Positions 54,484 to 63,835 are shown, counted from the first letter of the stretch. The stretch: DNA of 64,000 bases from CAVYUC01 sp963816685 (GCA_963816685.1 CAWFMB010000012.1:272326-336325); one strand, 5' to 3'. Notes: a model not told the origin generated them from the sequence alone. Numbers and translations: made by a program.

Positions 54484-57400
54484 TATTTTTTTCCTTCTAC
54501 AATTCTTTTTTCATCCTCCGTCAGTTCGTACAATTGATATACAGCTTCATCAATTTTTGTTAAGCAATGTTCCAATTTTCCTTCAAGTTGCACTGTCTTT
54601 GTTTGCAATTTGCTTTCTGAAATTTCGGGAAAGAGTTTCATAACTATGTCAACATTCTTTATGATTTCTTCTTGTAGTAATTTATCACTTTTGTTTTTCT
54701 CGTCAATAAAACGAATTGGCATTTCAGTTAGAACAGTTGGCTTTACTTGTGCTAATGCTCTTCCGCTTTCCATTGTTGTCAAGCGATACAGAAACACAAA
54801 AAATTTTGAATTCAAAATCCCCATCAAATATTTTATATCAATGTTCTTTACTCCGAAAAGATAAAGTCCGTCTGTTACAAAAGTTTTGTTTCTGTCAATG
54901 GAAACAATTATTTCATCTTCTGTAATTACACCAACTAACTTTTCAGATTTGGTAAAAATCTTTTCTTCTCTTGCACGATGCAAAGCGTAAAGCGAATGCT
55001 TTCCTTCTTTCACTTCTTTGCAAGTGATTTTAGATTTGTATTGATTTATGAAACTGCAAATGTTGGGTATAGCCTTAAAGTCAGAATCTCTTTTTGTGTA
55101 AATGAGTTGCAAGTCGGGGTAATTTATATGAAAGCGTTTTACTTGTTTACCTCCTGTTAAAACATTTCTCAAATGTGATTTCTCTAACTTGAATTGTTTT
55201 GCTAGTTCGGATGAAACTAAATACGCTTCTTTCAAATCTGGACTTACTCCTCTTTGAATTCCATCTTCGTCAACAAACTCGGAAAGTTTTTTAACCTTTC
55301 CATTTTTTATTTTCTTGATTATGGAAAAGTGTTTTGCATTTGTTGTAACGAAACGGGAGTTTGGAATTTCTTTCAATTCCTTTTGCAAAACAGATTCAAA
55401 GTTTTGCATTTCATTAAGTGCTGAATGTTTGTTTTCTTTCTTGATGCTTGTAAGGTCAACTGTAATAATTTTGTTTGCCTTTGTCGGCTGTGAATTTGAA
55501 AATATAATAATACAAGAAGGTCTTGTCACATTTTCAAACACATTTCCTAAATTCAAAAGTGCTTCAATGTTTGAGTTTATTAAAATATACTCACGAAGTT
55601 TCTCATTGTCCGTTTGATAAAATAGAACATCAGGCAAAATCATTCCGAAACTTCCATCAGGTTTTAAAAATTTGTAGCTTTTAAAAACGAAATACATAAA
55701 GCTATCAATCATTCGAACAATAATTTCTTTGTTCTTCTCTCTCAAATAACTTAAAGATTCTTCACTGAAATCTGCTCCCCAAGGTGGGTTCCCAATCACC
55801 GCATCAAATCCACCTTGTTTAAAAACATCAGGAAATGCTTTTTGCCAGTTAAAAGGTTTTACTTTTTTCTCTTCGCCAAAATCAATAACTGAGTCGTAAA
55901 AATCAACATCCACCAAACTGTTCCCGCTTTTAATATTGTTTTCGAGTGTTGGCAACACCCGTTCCTTAAAATCGAGTTTTTGAATGGATGCAACAGTAAT
56001 GCCTTCCATACATTTTAACAGCAAACTGAGTTTGGTTACTTCAACGGCGTTTGTATCGATATCTACTCCAAAAATATGGTTCAGCAAAATTTCTTTCCGA
56101 AGATGTGAATCCAGTTCACCTTCAGGAGTCAACGGCAATTTATTTCTTTCGCGGATTGCCTTGTTTCTGTCAAATTGAGTGAGTTTGTTGTTTGCAGCGT
56201 CTTTCGAATATTTTTCAAAAAACGAATAATAGTAATTTTTATAATGGTCGATCAAATACTGGTACGCGCCAATTAAAAAACTTCCGCTGCCACAGGCAGG
56301 GTCGCAAATTTTTATTTTTTCGATTTGTTTTGGCGTTTTTCCGTCAATCAGTTTTCCTACCGTATTTTTTACAATATAATCGACAACATATTGCGGCGTG
56401 TAATAAACTCCACCTGCTTTTCGTACTTCCGGTTTTTCTTCAATTTTTGCATGGTGGGCTGGAGTAATCCGGATTACTTTTCCAAGAAATTGTTCGTATG
56501 CACTTCCAAGAATTTCAACTGAAATAACCGAAAATTCATACGGACTTTCCGGGTAATACATTTCATTAATAATGGTTTTGATAACCTTATTGTCAATTTT
56601 GAGGGTTTCTGAAATTACGTCCTTTTTAAAATCGAACAGCCCCGAATTGTATTTGTCGTCCGCTTTTTTAAAATTGGAAAATAAATTTTGATAAGTATCT
56701 CCTTTTTGGTTTACAGAAGTTTTAAGTTGTCCGTATTGTTCAACGCCTCGGTCTTCAGCAATTCGTAAAAATATGAGACGGTCAATTGTTTGCTGAACAG
56801 CATAATTTATTTCATCTTCGTCGAGTTCTTTATTTCTCAGGCTGATTGAAGTGGCGAGGTAAGTTCGCCAGTTGTCAAGCGAAGCAAGAAAGTCTTTGTC
56901 AACGGTTGCCGTTCCCTTTTTAACCGTGTCGCTTTTGATGTATTTGTCGAAACTGCCTTTTAAAACCCGCTCTTTCGAAAAAGTGTCCCACAAATAATCA
57001 AACTCTTTCAGGTAATCGTTGAATTTGATGTATTTAATTCTCGCAATTCCTGATTTGTCGGTCGGTTTTGGTTTTTTTGTACAGTCGTAAACCGCAAATT
57101 CTTCGAAGTCGGTAATAATGCTCACCGGTAATTTGGCACTCCATCCGTAACGTCTGATTTGGTATGCAACCGAGATATTATTTTTGATGTCGATGTTTGG
57201 TTTTTTTGCTTCGACAAAAAACAACCTTTTTCCACCTGGCAACCTGAATGAATAATCGGGGGCTTTTGTCGCTTTCCCAACTTTTACTTTGTCTTCGTGA
57301 ATGACTTCCCTGTAAGCTTCTGCATATCCCTGCGAATTATCCACATCCCAACCCAGCGCCTTGAAAAACGGATCTATAAAATCTCTTCTTGTCAAAGTTT

Positions 57401-57494
57401 CGTTGTAGTCGGCTTGTTTGTACGAATCAATTTGTTCTCCAAAACGAGAGACTAATTCCTGGATTTTCAGGTATGCTTTTTCTTTTGAAATCAT
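54483..57494 (-). CDS. Type IIG (Eco57I-like) restriction-modification enzyme
   Basis: A single-chain enzyme of 1003 residues from the ATG at 57492-57494; the upstream TTG in the same frame is not needed. The nuclease domain is N-terminal: Asp80 in KAPDYSF and Glu95-Ala-Lys97 in FFVEAKK, a PD-(D/E)xK site. The methyltransferase has DPACGSGSF (398-406) and NPPW (569-572), motifs I and IV of an adenine N6-methyltransferase. The C-terminal 350 residues should hold target recognition (two parts around TGGKQVKRFHI and VGVITEDEIIVSIDRNKTFV). It modifies and cuts DNA at a site not predictable here. Complete, and flanked by insertion sequence remnants. Confidence 0.93.
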   Translation of the reverse strand: MISKEKAYLKIQELVSRFGEQIDSYKQADYNETLTRRDFIDPFFKALGWDVDNSQGYAEAYREVIHEDKVKVGKATKAPDYSFRLPGGKRLFFVEAKKPNIDIKNNISVAYQIRRYGWSAKLPVSIITDFEEFAVYDCTKKPKPTDKSGIARIKYIKFNDYLKEFDYLWDTFSKERVLKGSFDKYIKSDTVKKGTATVDKDFLASLDNWRTYLATSISLRNKELDEDEINYAVQQTIDRLIFLRIAEDRGVEQYGQLKTSVNQKGDTYQNLFSNFKKADDKYNSGLFDFKKDVISETLKIDNKVIKTIINEMYYPESPYEFSVISVEILGSAYEQFLGKVIRITPAHHAKIEEKPEVRKAGGVYYTPQYVVDYIVKNTVGKLIDGKTPKQIEKIKICDPACGSGSFLIGAYQYLIDHYKNYYYSFFEKYSKDAANNKLTQFDRNKAIRERNKLPLTPEGELDSHLRKEILLNHIFGVDIDTNAVEVTKLSLLLKCMEGITVASIQKLDFKERVLPTLENNIKSGNSLVDVDFYDSVIDFGEEKKVKPFNWQKAFPDVFKQGGFDAVIGNPPWGADFSEESLSYLREKNKEIIVRMIDSFMYFVFKSYKFLKPDGSFGMILPDVLFYQTDNEKLREYILINSNIEALLNLGNVFENVTRPSCIIIFSNSQPTKANKIITVDLTSIKKENKHSALNEMQNFESVLQKELKEIPNSRFVTTNAKHFSIIKKIKNGKVKKLSEFVDEDGIQRGVSPDLKEAYLVSSELAKQFKLEKSHLRNVLTGGKQVKRFHINYPDLQLIYTKRDSDFKAIPNICSFINQYKSKITCKEVKEGKHSLYALHRAREEKIFTKSEKLVGVITEDEIIVSIDRNKTFVTDGLYLFGVKNIDIKYLMGILNSKFFVFLYRLTTMESGRALAQVKPTVLTEMPIRFIDEKNKSDKLLQEEIIKNVDIVMKLFPEISESKLQTKTVQLEGKLEHCLTKIDEAVYQLYELTEDEKRIVEGKK

Positions 57495-57726
57495 AACACT
57501 TTTTAAAGTTCCACAATTTACCAAATTATTGTCGACTGGAGTTGCGTGTCGGCAAAAAAAGCATGTGTTTGACAGCGAAGCGATAGCCTGTCCCGAACTT
57601 GTTTCGGGAATTGTAGGGAAGGGCTGGAAAACTTATGCTTTGTGCGTTGGCATTTTTGTTATTTTCTATTTTTATGTTTAGTCAAATTTACTGATTCTGT
57701 TCTTCTTTCAAGCTGGCATATAACGG
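57495..57726. other. Spacer with an imperfect hairpin upstream of the type IIG enzyme
   Basis: Contains an imperfect stem: GCAAAAAAAGCATG (about 57553-57566) opposite CTTATGCTTTGTGC (about 57631-57644), with a smaller TCCCGAA/TTCGGGA hairpin inside (57593-57611). On the minus strand it precedes the restriction gene in the way a hairpin precedes the HEPN-TM and STAND modules, but its core-like ends (GCCAACGC, GCCGACAC) match less well. Confidence 0.4.
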
Positions 57727-58190
57727 CAGTCCGTCTAAAAACCATATTGTACCGTTAGTTTTTGGTTTAAATATAGCTGATTTAAGCTTACGTTTAAGAG
57801 CTTTATAATTGTTTTATATTTGAAAATATTCGGGCTTATTTTGCCTGAAAACAACTGTTGTAGTGGCATTTTTTCGAATATGAAAAATAAAGCACTTTTT
57901 AGGTACTTTTTCAACTCATTTATCCCGACAATATTGATAATTCTGCGCAGGTTGTATACTGTCATTATTAATCCGACATCAGCGCTGGCCCGGCTGATTC
58001 CCTTTTTTGTTAATATGTAGCTAAATCCCCATTGTCGTTTTATGGTTCTCCCGCAATAGCGGGATAAACTCCAGGGTGTTCCACTATTTGCTGTCGTTTC
58101 CGGTAAAGTTCCTTGTTTTAGCTGTATGCCATAATACCAGCAAAAATGACTATAAAGCAGGGTATAAGCACCAACTTGCATGGGTCAATG
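57727..58190 (-). mobile_element. Insertion sequence remnant B: 3' part of an IS1182-like transposase element
   Basis: The minus-strand DNA encodes the end of the transposase: NKELYRKRQQIVEHP in one frame (about 58085-58130), then after a short interruption TIKRQWGFSYILTKKGISRA and SADVGLIMTVYNLRRI down to the stop at 57735. The terminal inverted repeat (plus strand CAGTCCGTCTAAAAACC, 57727-57743) matches that of remnant A in 15 of 17 bases. Between VEHP and TIKRQW a palindromic piece containing TCCCGCTATTGCGGGA (about 58050-58066) has replaced a few bases and broken the frame. The N-terminal half is missing. Remnants A and B together have both ends of the element but in permuted order. Confidence 0.82.
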
Positions 58191-58292
58191 GCGTGAAAAA
58201 GCACAAAAACCTGCAACGTCAAAGAACACTTCAATTATTTTTCTTCAAAAATATTAAATTTCGTCAGAAAGTACATAGCCCTGAGCCCGGCG

Positions 58293-58338
58293 GGTGTAGT
58301 TCAACACCGAATAATCGCTGGGTACTGCGTACCGCTCA
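58293..58338 (-). repeat. Dispersed repeat shared with 52665-52717
   Basis: On the minus strand GAGCGGTACGCAGTACCCAG then TTGAACTACACCCGCCGGG; the other copy reads GAGCGGTCGGCACGACCCAG then TTGAACTACA. Both lie near decayed mobile DNA. Confidence 0.65.
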
Positions 58339-58349
58339 TATTCCTATTT

Positions 58350-58364
58350 ATTAGCGGTAGATTT
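58350..58364. repeat. Left inverted end of the HEPN-membrane protein module
   Basis: ATTAGCGGTAGATTT on the plus strand equals the reverse complement of 59855-59869 in 13 of 15 bases. It begins directly after the stop codon of the membrane protein gene, the place where an integron cassette carries its R'' core. Confidence 0.75.
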
Positions 58365-58365
58365 T

Positions 58366-59079
58366 TCAATATTTTATACATAAGATTACCACAACAGTGA
58401 TGAACGATAAACAACTTAATAGAAAAGCAATAGAGGTTAAGAATCCAAAAATTCTAAACTTCTTGGAGGAAGTCGGTTGAAACATTTTATCTGCAGCCTT
58501 GTCAGATAAACCAAATGCTTCTTTAAAAGTGTCTTTTGCATAGTTCATTGCGAATTCAAATTCTCGTTTAGCGCCTTGCGCAATGATTTCATAGCGAGCT
58601 TTTAAATCATTAAGAACAATAAGTTTTCCTTCCTCAGTCAGTTTTGCATATTCATCCAATATATGCGAAACATCGTCATCATAGTCAACTTTTAAACGTC
58701 GAATAACTTCCTTAATATCATTTTCATTTGAAATGTCATCTGGGTTAACTTCCATAATTTGCTGTCTGGAAAAAGCACCCTGAAGATAAAATTCAATGTT
58801 TTGATAGAGTGTTTGATAAATATAGAAAAACCAACGATATAATATTCCTGAGATTATTGAAATGGATAGCAAAATAAGAATTGTCTTTATTGTGCAGTGG
58901 TCAAAAGAATTACTAAATTTTGCCAAGTTGGTTACAATAATTGAAAGCCCACCAATGGAAAAACCAACGACCCAAATCATAAATTTCTCCGAATTATTGA
59001 AGTTAAGTCTTTGATTTTCTTTAAGATTGTCGAGACCTTCAAAGAAAGTGTCCATTACAAATTCAAATGGTCTTTTCAT
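58366..59079 (-). CDS. Membrane protein of unknown function coupled to a HEPN gene
   Basis: A 237-residue protein with three hydrophobic segments: about 33-53 (MIWVVGFSIGGLSIIVTNLA), about 64-92 (IKTILILLSISIISGILYRW) and about 210-236 at the C-terminus (GFLTSIAFLLSCLSFITVVV). Between the second and third lies a 110-residue charged helical section (IKEVIRRLKVDYDDDVSHIL, EFEFAMNYAKDTFKEAFGL). No family recognised. Its start overlaps the stop of the HEPN-type gene by four bases (ATGA), so the two are made together. By analogy with defence systems that pair a sensor or RNase with a membrane effector, it could damage the membrane on activation; this is inference. Confidence 0.6.
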   Translation of the reverse strand: MKRPFEFVMDTFFEGLDNLKENQRLNFNNSEKFMIWVVGFSIGGLSIIVTNLAKFSNSFDHCTIKTILILLSISIISGILYRWFFYIYQTLYQNIEFYLQGAFSRQQIMEVNPDDISNENDIKEVIRRLKVDYDDDVSHILDEYAKLTEEGKLIVLNDLKARYEIIAQGAKREFEFAMNYAKDTFKEAFGLSDKAADKMFQPTSSKKFRIFGFLTSIAFLLSCLSFITVVVILCIKY

Positions 59080-59822
59080 TTTTCTTTTGTTTTAATTGTT
59101 TCTAGTGAATATTCCAAAGCCTTGTGTAATGTTGGTAATTCTTTAACCAGAGAATGTTTTTTGTTATATATTTCACTAGGATTTACCATTTGTTCTAGTT
59201 CTGGATAACGAACAGCGGAAACAAGTCTTTGTGAAATCGTATTTATGTAAAACAAAATAATTATGCCTTGAATGTATTCATTAAAACTAGCTTTAAAATC
59301 TTGCAGCATTTTTTCTGCTATCGGTTTAAATAGCTTGTTGTTGTCCATAAGTCTTAGTTCTTCAAGTTGCGGCATATCTGGGCTTAATTTTTTAAGAACT
59401 TGATATAAATCTTCAAAATTTTTAATTTTTTCAATATCGAATGGTAATTCTGGTTTGTTTTTCAAAACATCAAAAATGTTATTAAGAATTACTTCTAATA
59501 CTTTATCGTCAGGAGTTTTCTTTATGATTTCATCCAATTCTTGAAACTCTTTATTTATATCAAAGTCAACAATTGAATTGTTAAGGTTCTTATATTTAGT
59601 CAATGCTTTTTTAAAGATGAGACTTGAATTATGACTTATTTTTCGTCTCAGGTCTTTCGTAGAAATAATTCCATCTTTTAAGCCTAAGTATTTGATTAAT
59701 TTTTCAATGGATTGTTGAAAATAAAAAAGTGATTGAGGATAAAAATTGTTTTCGAGAAGCAATTTAGAAGTCTCAAAATCTTCTTTTGAAATATCATATA
59801 ATATTTTGTAATCTTCGGTCAC
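59076..59822 (-). CDS. HEPN-domain protein of a two-gene module
   Basis: A 248-residue protein. The first 60 residues look like a HEPN domain: YDISKEDFETSKLLLENNFY followed by PQSLFYFQQSIEKLIKYLGL. A possible Rx4H ribonuclease motif is RRKISH at about 59-64. The rest is helical, with no family I know; a hydrophobic stretch (IQGIIILFYINTIS, about 185-200) may be buried or membrane-associated. It is the first gene of a two-gene unit with the membrane protein gene. The unit has near-identical inverted ends. A toxin or abortive-infection role is likely but not shown. Confidence 0.62.
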   Translation of the reverse strand: MTEDYKILYDISKEDFETSKLLLENNFYPQSLFYFQQSIEKLIKYLGLKDGIISTKDLRRKISHNSSLIFKKALTKYKNLNNSIVDFDINKEFQELDEIIKKTPDDKVLEVILNNIFDVLKNKPELPFDIEKIKNFEDLYQVLKKLSPDMPQLEELRLMDNNKLFKPIAEKMLQDFKASFNEYIQGIIILFYINTISQRLVSAVRYPELEQMVNPSEIYNKKHSLVKELPTLHKALEYSLETIKTKEK

Positions 59823-59854
59823 TACTATTTTAGTTATGTGATTTTGATTCTTTT

Positions 59855-59996
59855 AAATTTACCGCTAACGGTCACTTGTATGTGGTCGGGCGGGATTTCT
59901 GGAAGAAATCGTGTCAGACCCGCAGGAAAGTGGGCGAAAGTTCTGACTTGTCAGACCGCTAAGACCCCCGCCTGCCATATACAATTTGTTATGCCC
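59855..59996 (-). other. attC-like imperfect hairpin between the HEPN-membrane and STAND modules
   Basis: On the minus strand it starts GGGCATAAC (59996-59988), folds through CCATATACAA (plus 59975-59984) with TTGTATGTGG (59876-59885) and CCCGCC (59967-59972) with GGGCGGG (59888-59894), and ends GTTAGCGG (59869-59862). Length is about 140 bases. GCATAAC and GTTAGCG are near the RYYYAAC and GTTRRRY cores of integron recombination sites. Each end matches, inverted, the far end of the neighbouring gene module rather than its own partner, as in a cassette array. Confidence 0.6.
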
Positions 59997-60106
59997 TTTG
60001 TTTTTCTTCATTTTTGTTTCATAGCGTTGGTAAGCCATACTTATTTGCAATTTTTGGCTTATGCGAGGCATGTGCGAATTGCAAATGTGTATGGATTTCG
60101 TGTAGG

Positions 60107-63100
60107 CTAGAAATCATCAACAAAATCTCTTTTTCTATAATATTCAATATGCCTATCACAGTCCAGTTGCCTTTGTTTTGTCCAGAATTTTAATTTTAAA
60201 TATCTAACATCATGAGAAAGCAATTCTTCAAATTCTTTCCAAAATTTCTTGTCTGCTTCAAAAAATGGGATTAAACTTCCTCCACTTTTAAAATTTTCAA
60301 TCAATCCAAGTGATTTTATTATTTCTAAATCCTTTATATTCTCTAATAAGATTGATAAAAAATAAATTCTTTGTGATGAATATGTGTGTGTAATTACATT
60401 AAAAATTCTTTCTAATTTCTCAATGTCGACATGGTATTTAATAATGTAATTAGTAATGAAGTCAGTCACTTTTTCATTTAAAGTTGCTGGGAAAAAGACA
60501 TTTATTATATTATCACCAATTGAATATTTATCCTTCAATATTTCAAATGAATGCTCAAGGAGGTACTCGTAATCTTCATATTCCCAAATAAAATCGAAAC
60601 TATGGCTTTCGTGGCGAGCACTGACATAGTCATCTTTTAAATACATAAGTTTGATTGCATCGAACAATACCTCTTTGTTAATCTTAATCAAACTATTAAG
60701 GTATTTTTTATCAAAATCAAAGTGGTTCTCGGTCTTCAATTTATATAGGTACAATTCTTTTATGCATTCATAATTTGTTACAAATTCAGGAATATGTTTT
60801 TCGAATAAAGTCCAATAGTGAAAATCAAAATTAAATTCTGAGGTTTTCGTTTTATCCAGAAGAATGCCGAAAACAGTGATAAATATTTTCGTATCAATTG
60901 TTTTAGATTTTTGCCAGAATTCAAATCTGACGTAAAAATTATTCTCCCAATTTTTATACATATCAATAAGCTCTGAATAAAAGAAATCATTAATAGCACC
61001 TTCTTTTAAGCAGTAAAAGAAATTTTGTAGCCAAATAGATTTCAACTTATAGTCACCTTGAATAAGAAGATTATAAGTGTCCGAAATTTTTAGTTCTGAT
61101 TTATTTACTAAATAGTCTATTACTTGATAGGAATTAAAATCAAGTTTATTCTTTGTAAGAATGATATGTTTTAAGATTGATAGGAGTAAGTCTAAGTCAT
61201 CCTCTGCCAGTTGCAGAAAAATTATTTCAAGTGAATTTTGAAAACCATAAGAATGGTTTGATTCTACTGTGAGTAAATAAGAAATTTCCTCAAATAGTTT
61301 AATATAATCTTCAAAACTGTAGTTTTTAAAATATGATTGAATTTCACGCTTTTTATATTCAGCAAGTTCGTCTCTTGTGTCTATTTCATGGTTTTTCTTT
61401 AGTTTCAGATAGTCCCATTTTAAGATTAAAGAAACCTCATAAGTATGATTTGTAAATATTTTCTTCAAATGTGTATAATCAAAACCATCATCTTCATACC
61501 TGTCTAAGAAGCTCTCAAAAAGCTTACAATGCAGATAGTTTTTACCTACAAGAACTTTTTCAAAAAATTGCAATACATATTTTTTGTCAAATTCTGCAAC
61601 CTGTTTTGCTGGCGTATCTTTTTGCGTTCTATCTTCAAAATGAAATAACGATGTGGTAGATTGGTTTATGTAATTTGATAAAATTTCAAATGATTTTTCT
61701 TCAAAATTGTAAAATTCAGCAAGTAAGAATTCCCAAAGCCTTGAACGTAATTTCTTTATATCATCTGTTGGTCGTATATAGACGTGTGAAAAAACAAACA
61801 CATTCCTATCTCTTGCTCCTGATTTAGTATCTTCAAAATAGATATGTAAGAATTTATCTGCCAATTCTAATATCAATTGCTTGTAAAAAGTTGAGTTTGG
61901 GTCATTTTGAACTTTATCAAAGAGAAAATCAAAAAGTTTTACTTGGATATAATAATTCTCGTCAGAGCTTTGCGTTTTAAAAGCCAAATCATTCTTCAAA
62001 TACGTGACAACGTCAGGTAAGATACTTGGTTCCCTGAATACATATGAGAATAATAGTTCTAATGAGAGTATAAAATTCTCATCTGGATGATGACCGAATA
62101 ATTTAAGTAACTCTAGATATGGTTGTTTTTGAAAATTAAAAATATCCTTAGGTTCCTTGAAATCGAATTCATAATCAGTTTTTATATCAATTATTTCAAT
62201 TCGGTCTTGCAGCCAAATAAGAAGTTCTGTTTTTCTTTCAAACCAAAATATTTCAAAGAATTTATAAACTAAATCTTCATTCGTTTTTATCGATTCATAA
62301 AATTGATTTAGAGAATTATTAATAACTTCCATAATTCTAAACCGGTCGAAATTATTAAGAACGGGATAAAGGTTATCTCGTATTTTTCCTGAAAATTCTG
62401 TCAAATATGTATTTAGCAAGATTGAAAAGTCAACAATATTCTTTTTAATGAAAATGTAATAGAAGAAATATTCAGCAATAATTTGGTCTGAAATTTTTAC
62501 AATTTGCTTTTCGAATAAGTCAACCAATTCTAAGTCGTGCAGTACGAATACATTTTCCCAGAAATCGTTTTCGTTTATTTCAAAAGCCTCAAATGTAGTA
62601 TTGTTAAAATCAATATTTTCCTTATTGAAATTGCGGTTAAATGAGATTATTCCCAATGTAATTAAAAGATTTTTGTCATTTAGTTCTTCAATCTCATTTA
62701 TGTATTTACTAAAATATTTGTCATAAATATCTGTAACGTTGTTTAGCGCATTACAATTGTTAGTTTCTAGAGCATAATCCGCTGCCATCATGGCTAACCT
62801 CGGATTTCCATTTGATATATAAGTAATTTTATTTACACAACGTGGGTTTGTTATTTTCAGTGAAGACAAAATATCTTCAATTTGTTTACTTGTAAGCTTT
62901 TCAATTTTAATAGGTTGATATCTAATTTTATCAATTTCTTGAAATTGTTTTATAATCTTATTTAGCGCATAATCTCGCACAGTAATTATTATCCGTATTG
63001 ATAATTCATCTAATATTGATAACTCAACGATTCGATTTAAATCCCCAATTCTATTTGCATCATCAATAATTACAAGGTATTCATGACTTGGTAAAAAATA

Positions 63101-63835
63101 AGATTGTAAATCATTGTAAATAGATTGACCTTTATTTGTTATTACATAGGTTTTTAGAAGAGGCGTTTTGTTCTTGTATTTTTTAGCAGCCTCCAAGGCT
63201 ACTCTTGTTTTCCCAGTTCCTGGATTTCCGGATAGTACAACAATTCTATTTTGCTCTAATGTTTCAAGTGTTTTATCTAATTCAGTCTCTCTCGAAATAA
63301 ACGGATTTTTAAGTGAAGTTGTTTTTTTGTCATTTTCATAAATGAATCTATCAATCTCTAATATTTGCCCACTATCTATTTCAATTCCTAGGAATTCTTT
63401 AGCCAAAAATCCATAAGGTCTATGTAAATCATATTTTAATTCATCTAGTGTGATAATCTCTATTTGAGTATCATGTTTTATACCTAAATCAAGGAGGTTA
63501 TTTTTTTCTGATATATCTAATCTAGAATTGTAGCATAAAAAAATCTTTTCAATCTCAATACCTGTTTTCAATTGTTCTAAACACTTATCAATGTCTTTTG
63601 CGAATTTTTTATATACTCCACTTTCTTGTGTTGTTATCTCAACGAACAATGTTTTTCCATTATTAAGAATGTAACTGTCAGGAGTTCCTTTGGCGGGTTT
63701 ATCTTTCCCCTTTGCAAGCCCTTTATCGGTTATGTCGAAATTGTATTTGTAATGAATATAGGCACTGCATAGTCTATGAAAAATTGAATCATTTGCGATT
63801 AATAATTCTCTCTCTATTTGTGTGATTTTAGACAT
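60107..63835 (-). CDS. Nuclease-STAND ATPase, candidate Avs-like anti-phage protein
   Basis: A 1242-residue protein in three parts. Residues 1-160: restriction-endonuclease-like domain with Asp53 (GTPDSYI) and Glu66 (LFVEITT), where the usual Lys of PD-(D/E)xK is Thr68. Residues about 176-430: STAND-type ATPase (nSTAND3-like) with FISRETELDK, Walker A GNPGTGKT (203-210), Walker B LVIIDDANR (254-262) and GNPRLAMMAAD as the sensor motif. Residues about 430-1242: all-helical, TPR- or armadillo-like C-terminus, the part that would recognise a phage protein. This order, nuclease-STAND-sensor, is that of Avs defence proteins; the C-terminus is unfamiliar, so the trigger is unknown. It has its own module ends (GTTATGCCC inverted). 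Confidence 0.8.
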   Translation of the reverse strand: MSKITQIERELLIANDSIFHRLCSAYIHYKYNFDITDKGLAKGKDKPAKGTPDSYILNNGKTLFVEITTQESGVYKKFAKDIDKCLEQLKTGIEIEKIFLCYNSRLDISEKNNLLDLGIKHDTQIEIITLDELKYDLHRPYGFLAKEFLGIEIDSGQILEIDRFIYENDKKTTSLKNPFISRETELDKTLETLEQNRIVVLSGNPGTGKTRVALEAAKKYKNKTPLLKTYVITNKGQSIYNDLQSYFLPSHEYLVIIDDANRIGDLNRIVELSILDELSIRIIITVRDYALNKIIKQFQEIDKIRYQPIKIEKLTSKQIEDILSSLKITNPRCVNKITYISNGNPRLAMMAADYALETNNCNALNNVTDIYDKYFSKYINEIEELNDKNLLITLGIISFNRNFNKENIDFNNTTFEAFEINENDFWENVFVLHDLELVDLFEKQIVKISDQIIAEYFFYYIFIKKNIVDFSILLNTYLTEFSGKIRDNLYPVLNNFDRFRIMEVINNSLNQFYESIKTNEDLVYKFFEIFWFERKTELLIWLQDRIEIIDIKTDYEFDFKEPKDIFNFQKQPYLELLKLFGHHPDENFILSLELLFSYVFREPSILPDVVTYLKNDLAFKTQSSDENYYIQVKLFDFLFDKVQNDPNSTFYKQLILELADKFLHIYFEDTKSGARDRNVFVFSHVYIRPTDDIKKLRSRLWEFLLAEFYNFEEKSFEILSNYINQSTTSLFHFEDRTQKDTPAKQVAEFDKKYVLQFFEKVLVGKNYLHCKLFESFLDRYEDDGFDYTHLKKIFTNHTYEVSLILKWDYLKLKKNHEIDTRDELAEYKKREIQSYFKNYSFEDYIKLFEEISYLLTVESNHSYGFQNSLEIIFLQLAEDDLDLLLSILKHIILTKNKLDFNSYQVIDYLVNKSELKISDTYNLLIQGDYKLKSIWLQNFFYCLKEGAINDFFYSELIDMYKNWENNFYVRFEFWQKSKTIDTKIFITVFGILLDKTKTSEFNFDFHYWTLFEKHIPEFVTNYECIKELYLYKLKTENHFDFDKKYLNSLIKINKEVLFDAIKLMYLKDDYVSARHESHSFDFIWEYEDYEYLLEHSFEILKDKYSIGDNIINVFFPATLNEKVTDFITNYIIKYHVDIEKLERIFNVITHTYSSQRIYFLSILLENIKDLEIIKSLGLIENFKSGGSLIPFFEADKKFWKEFEELLSHDVRYLKLKFWTKQRQLDCDRHIEYYRKRDFVDDF

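Noticed and set aside
58076..58354. Plus-strand open frame of 92 codons
   Set aside because: It lies antisense to the transposase remnant and the adjoining repeat.
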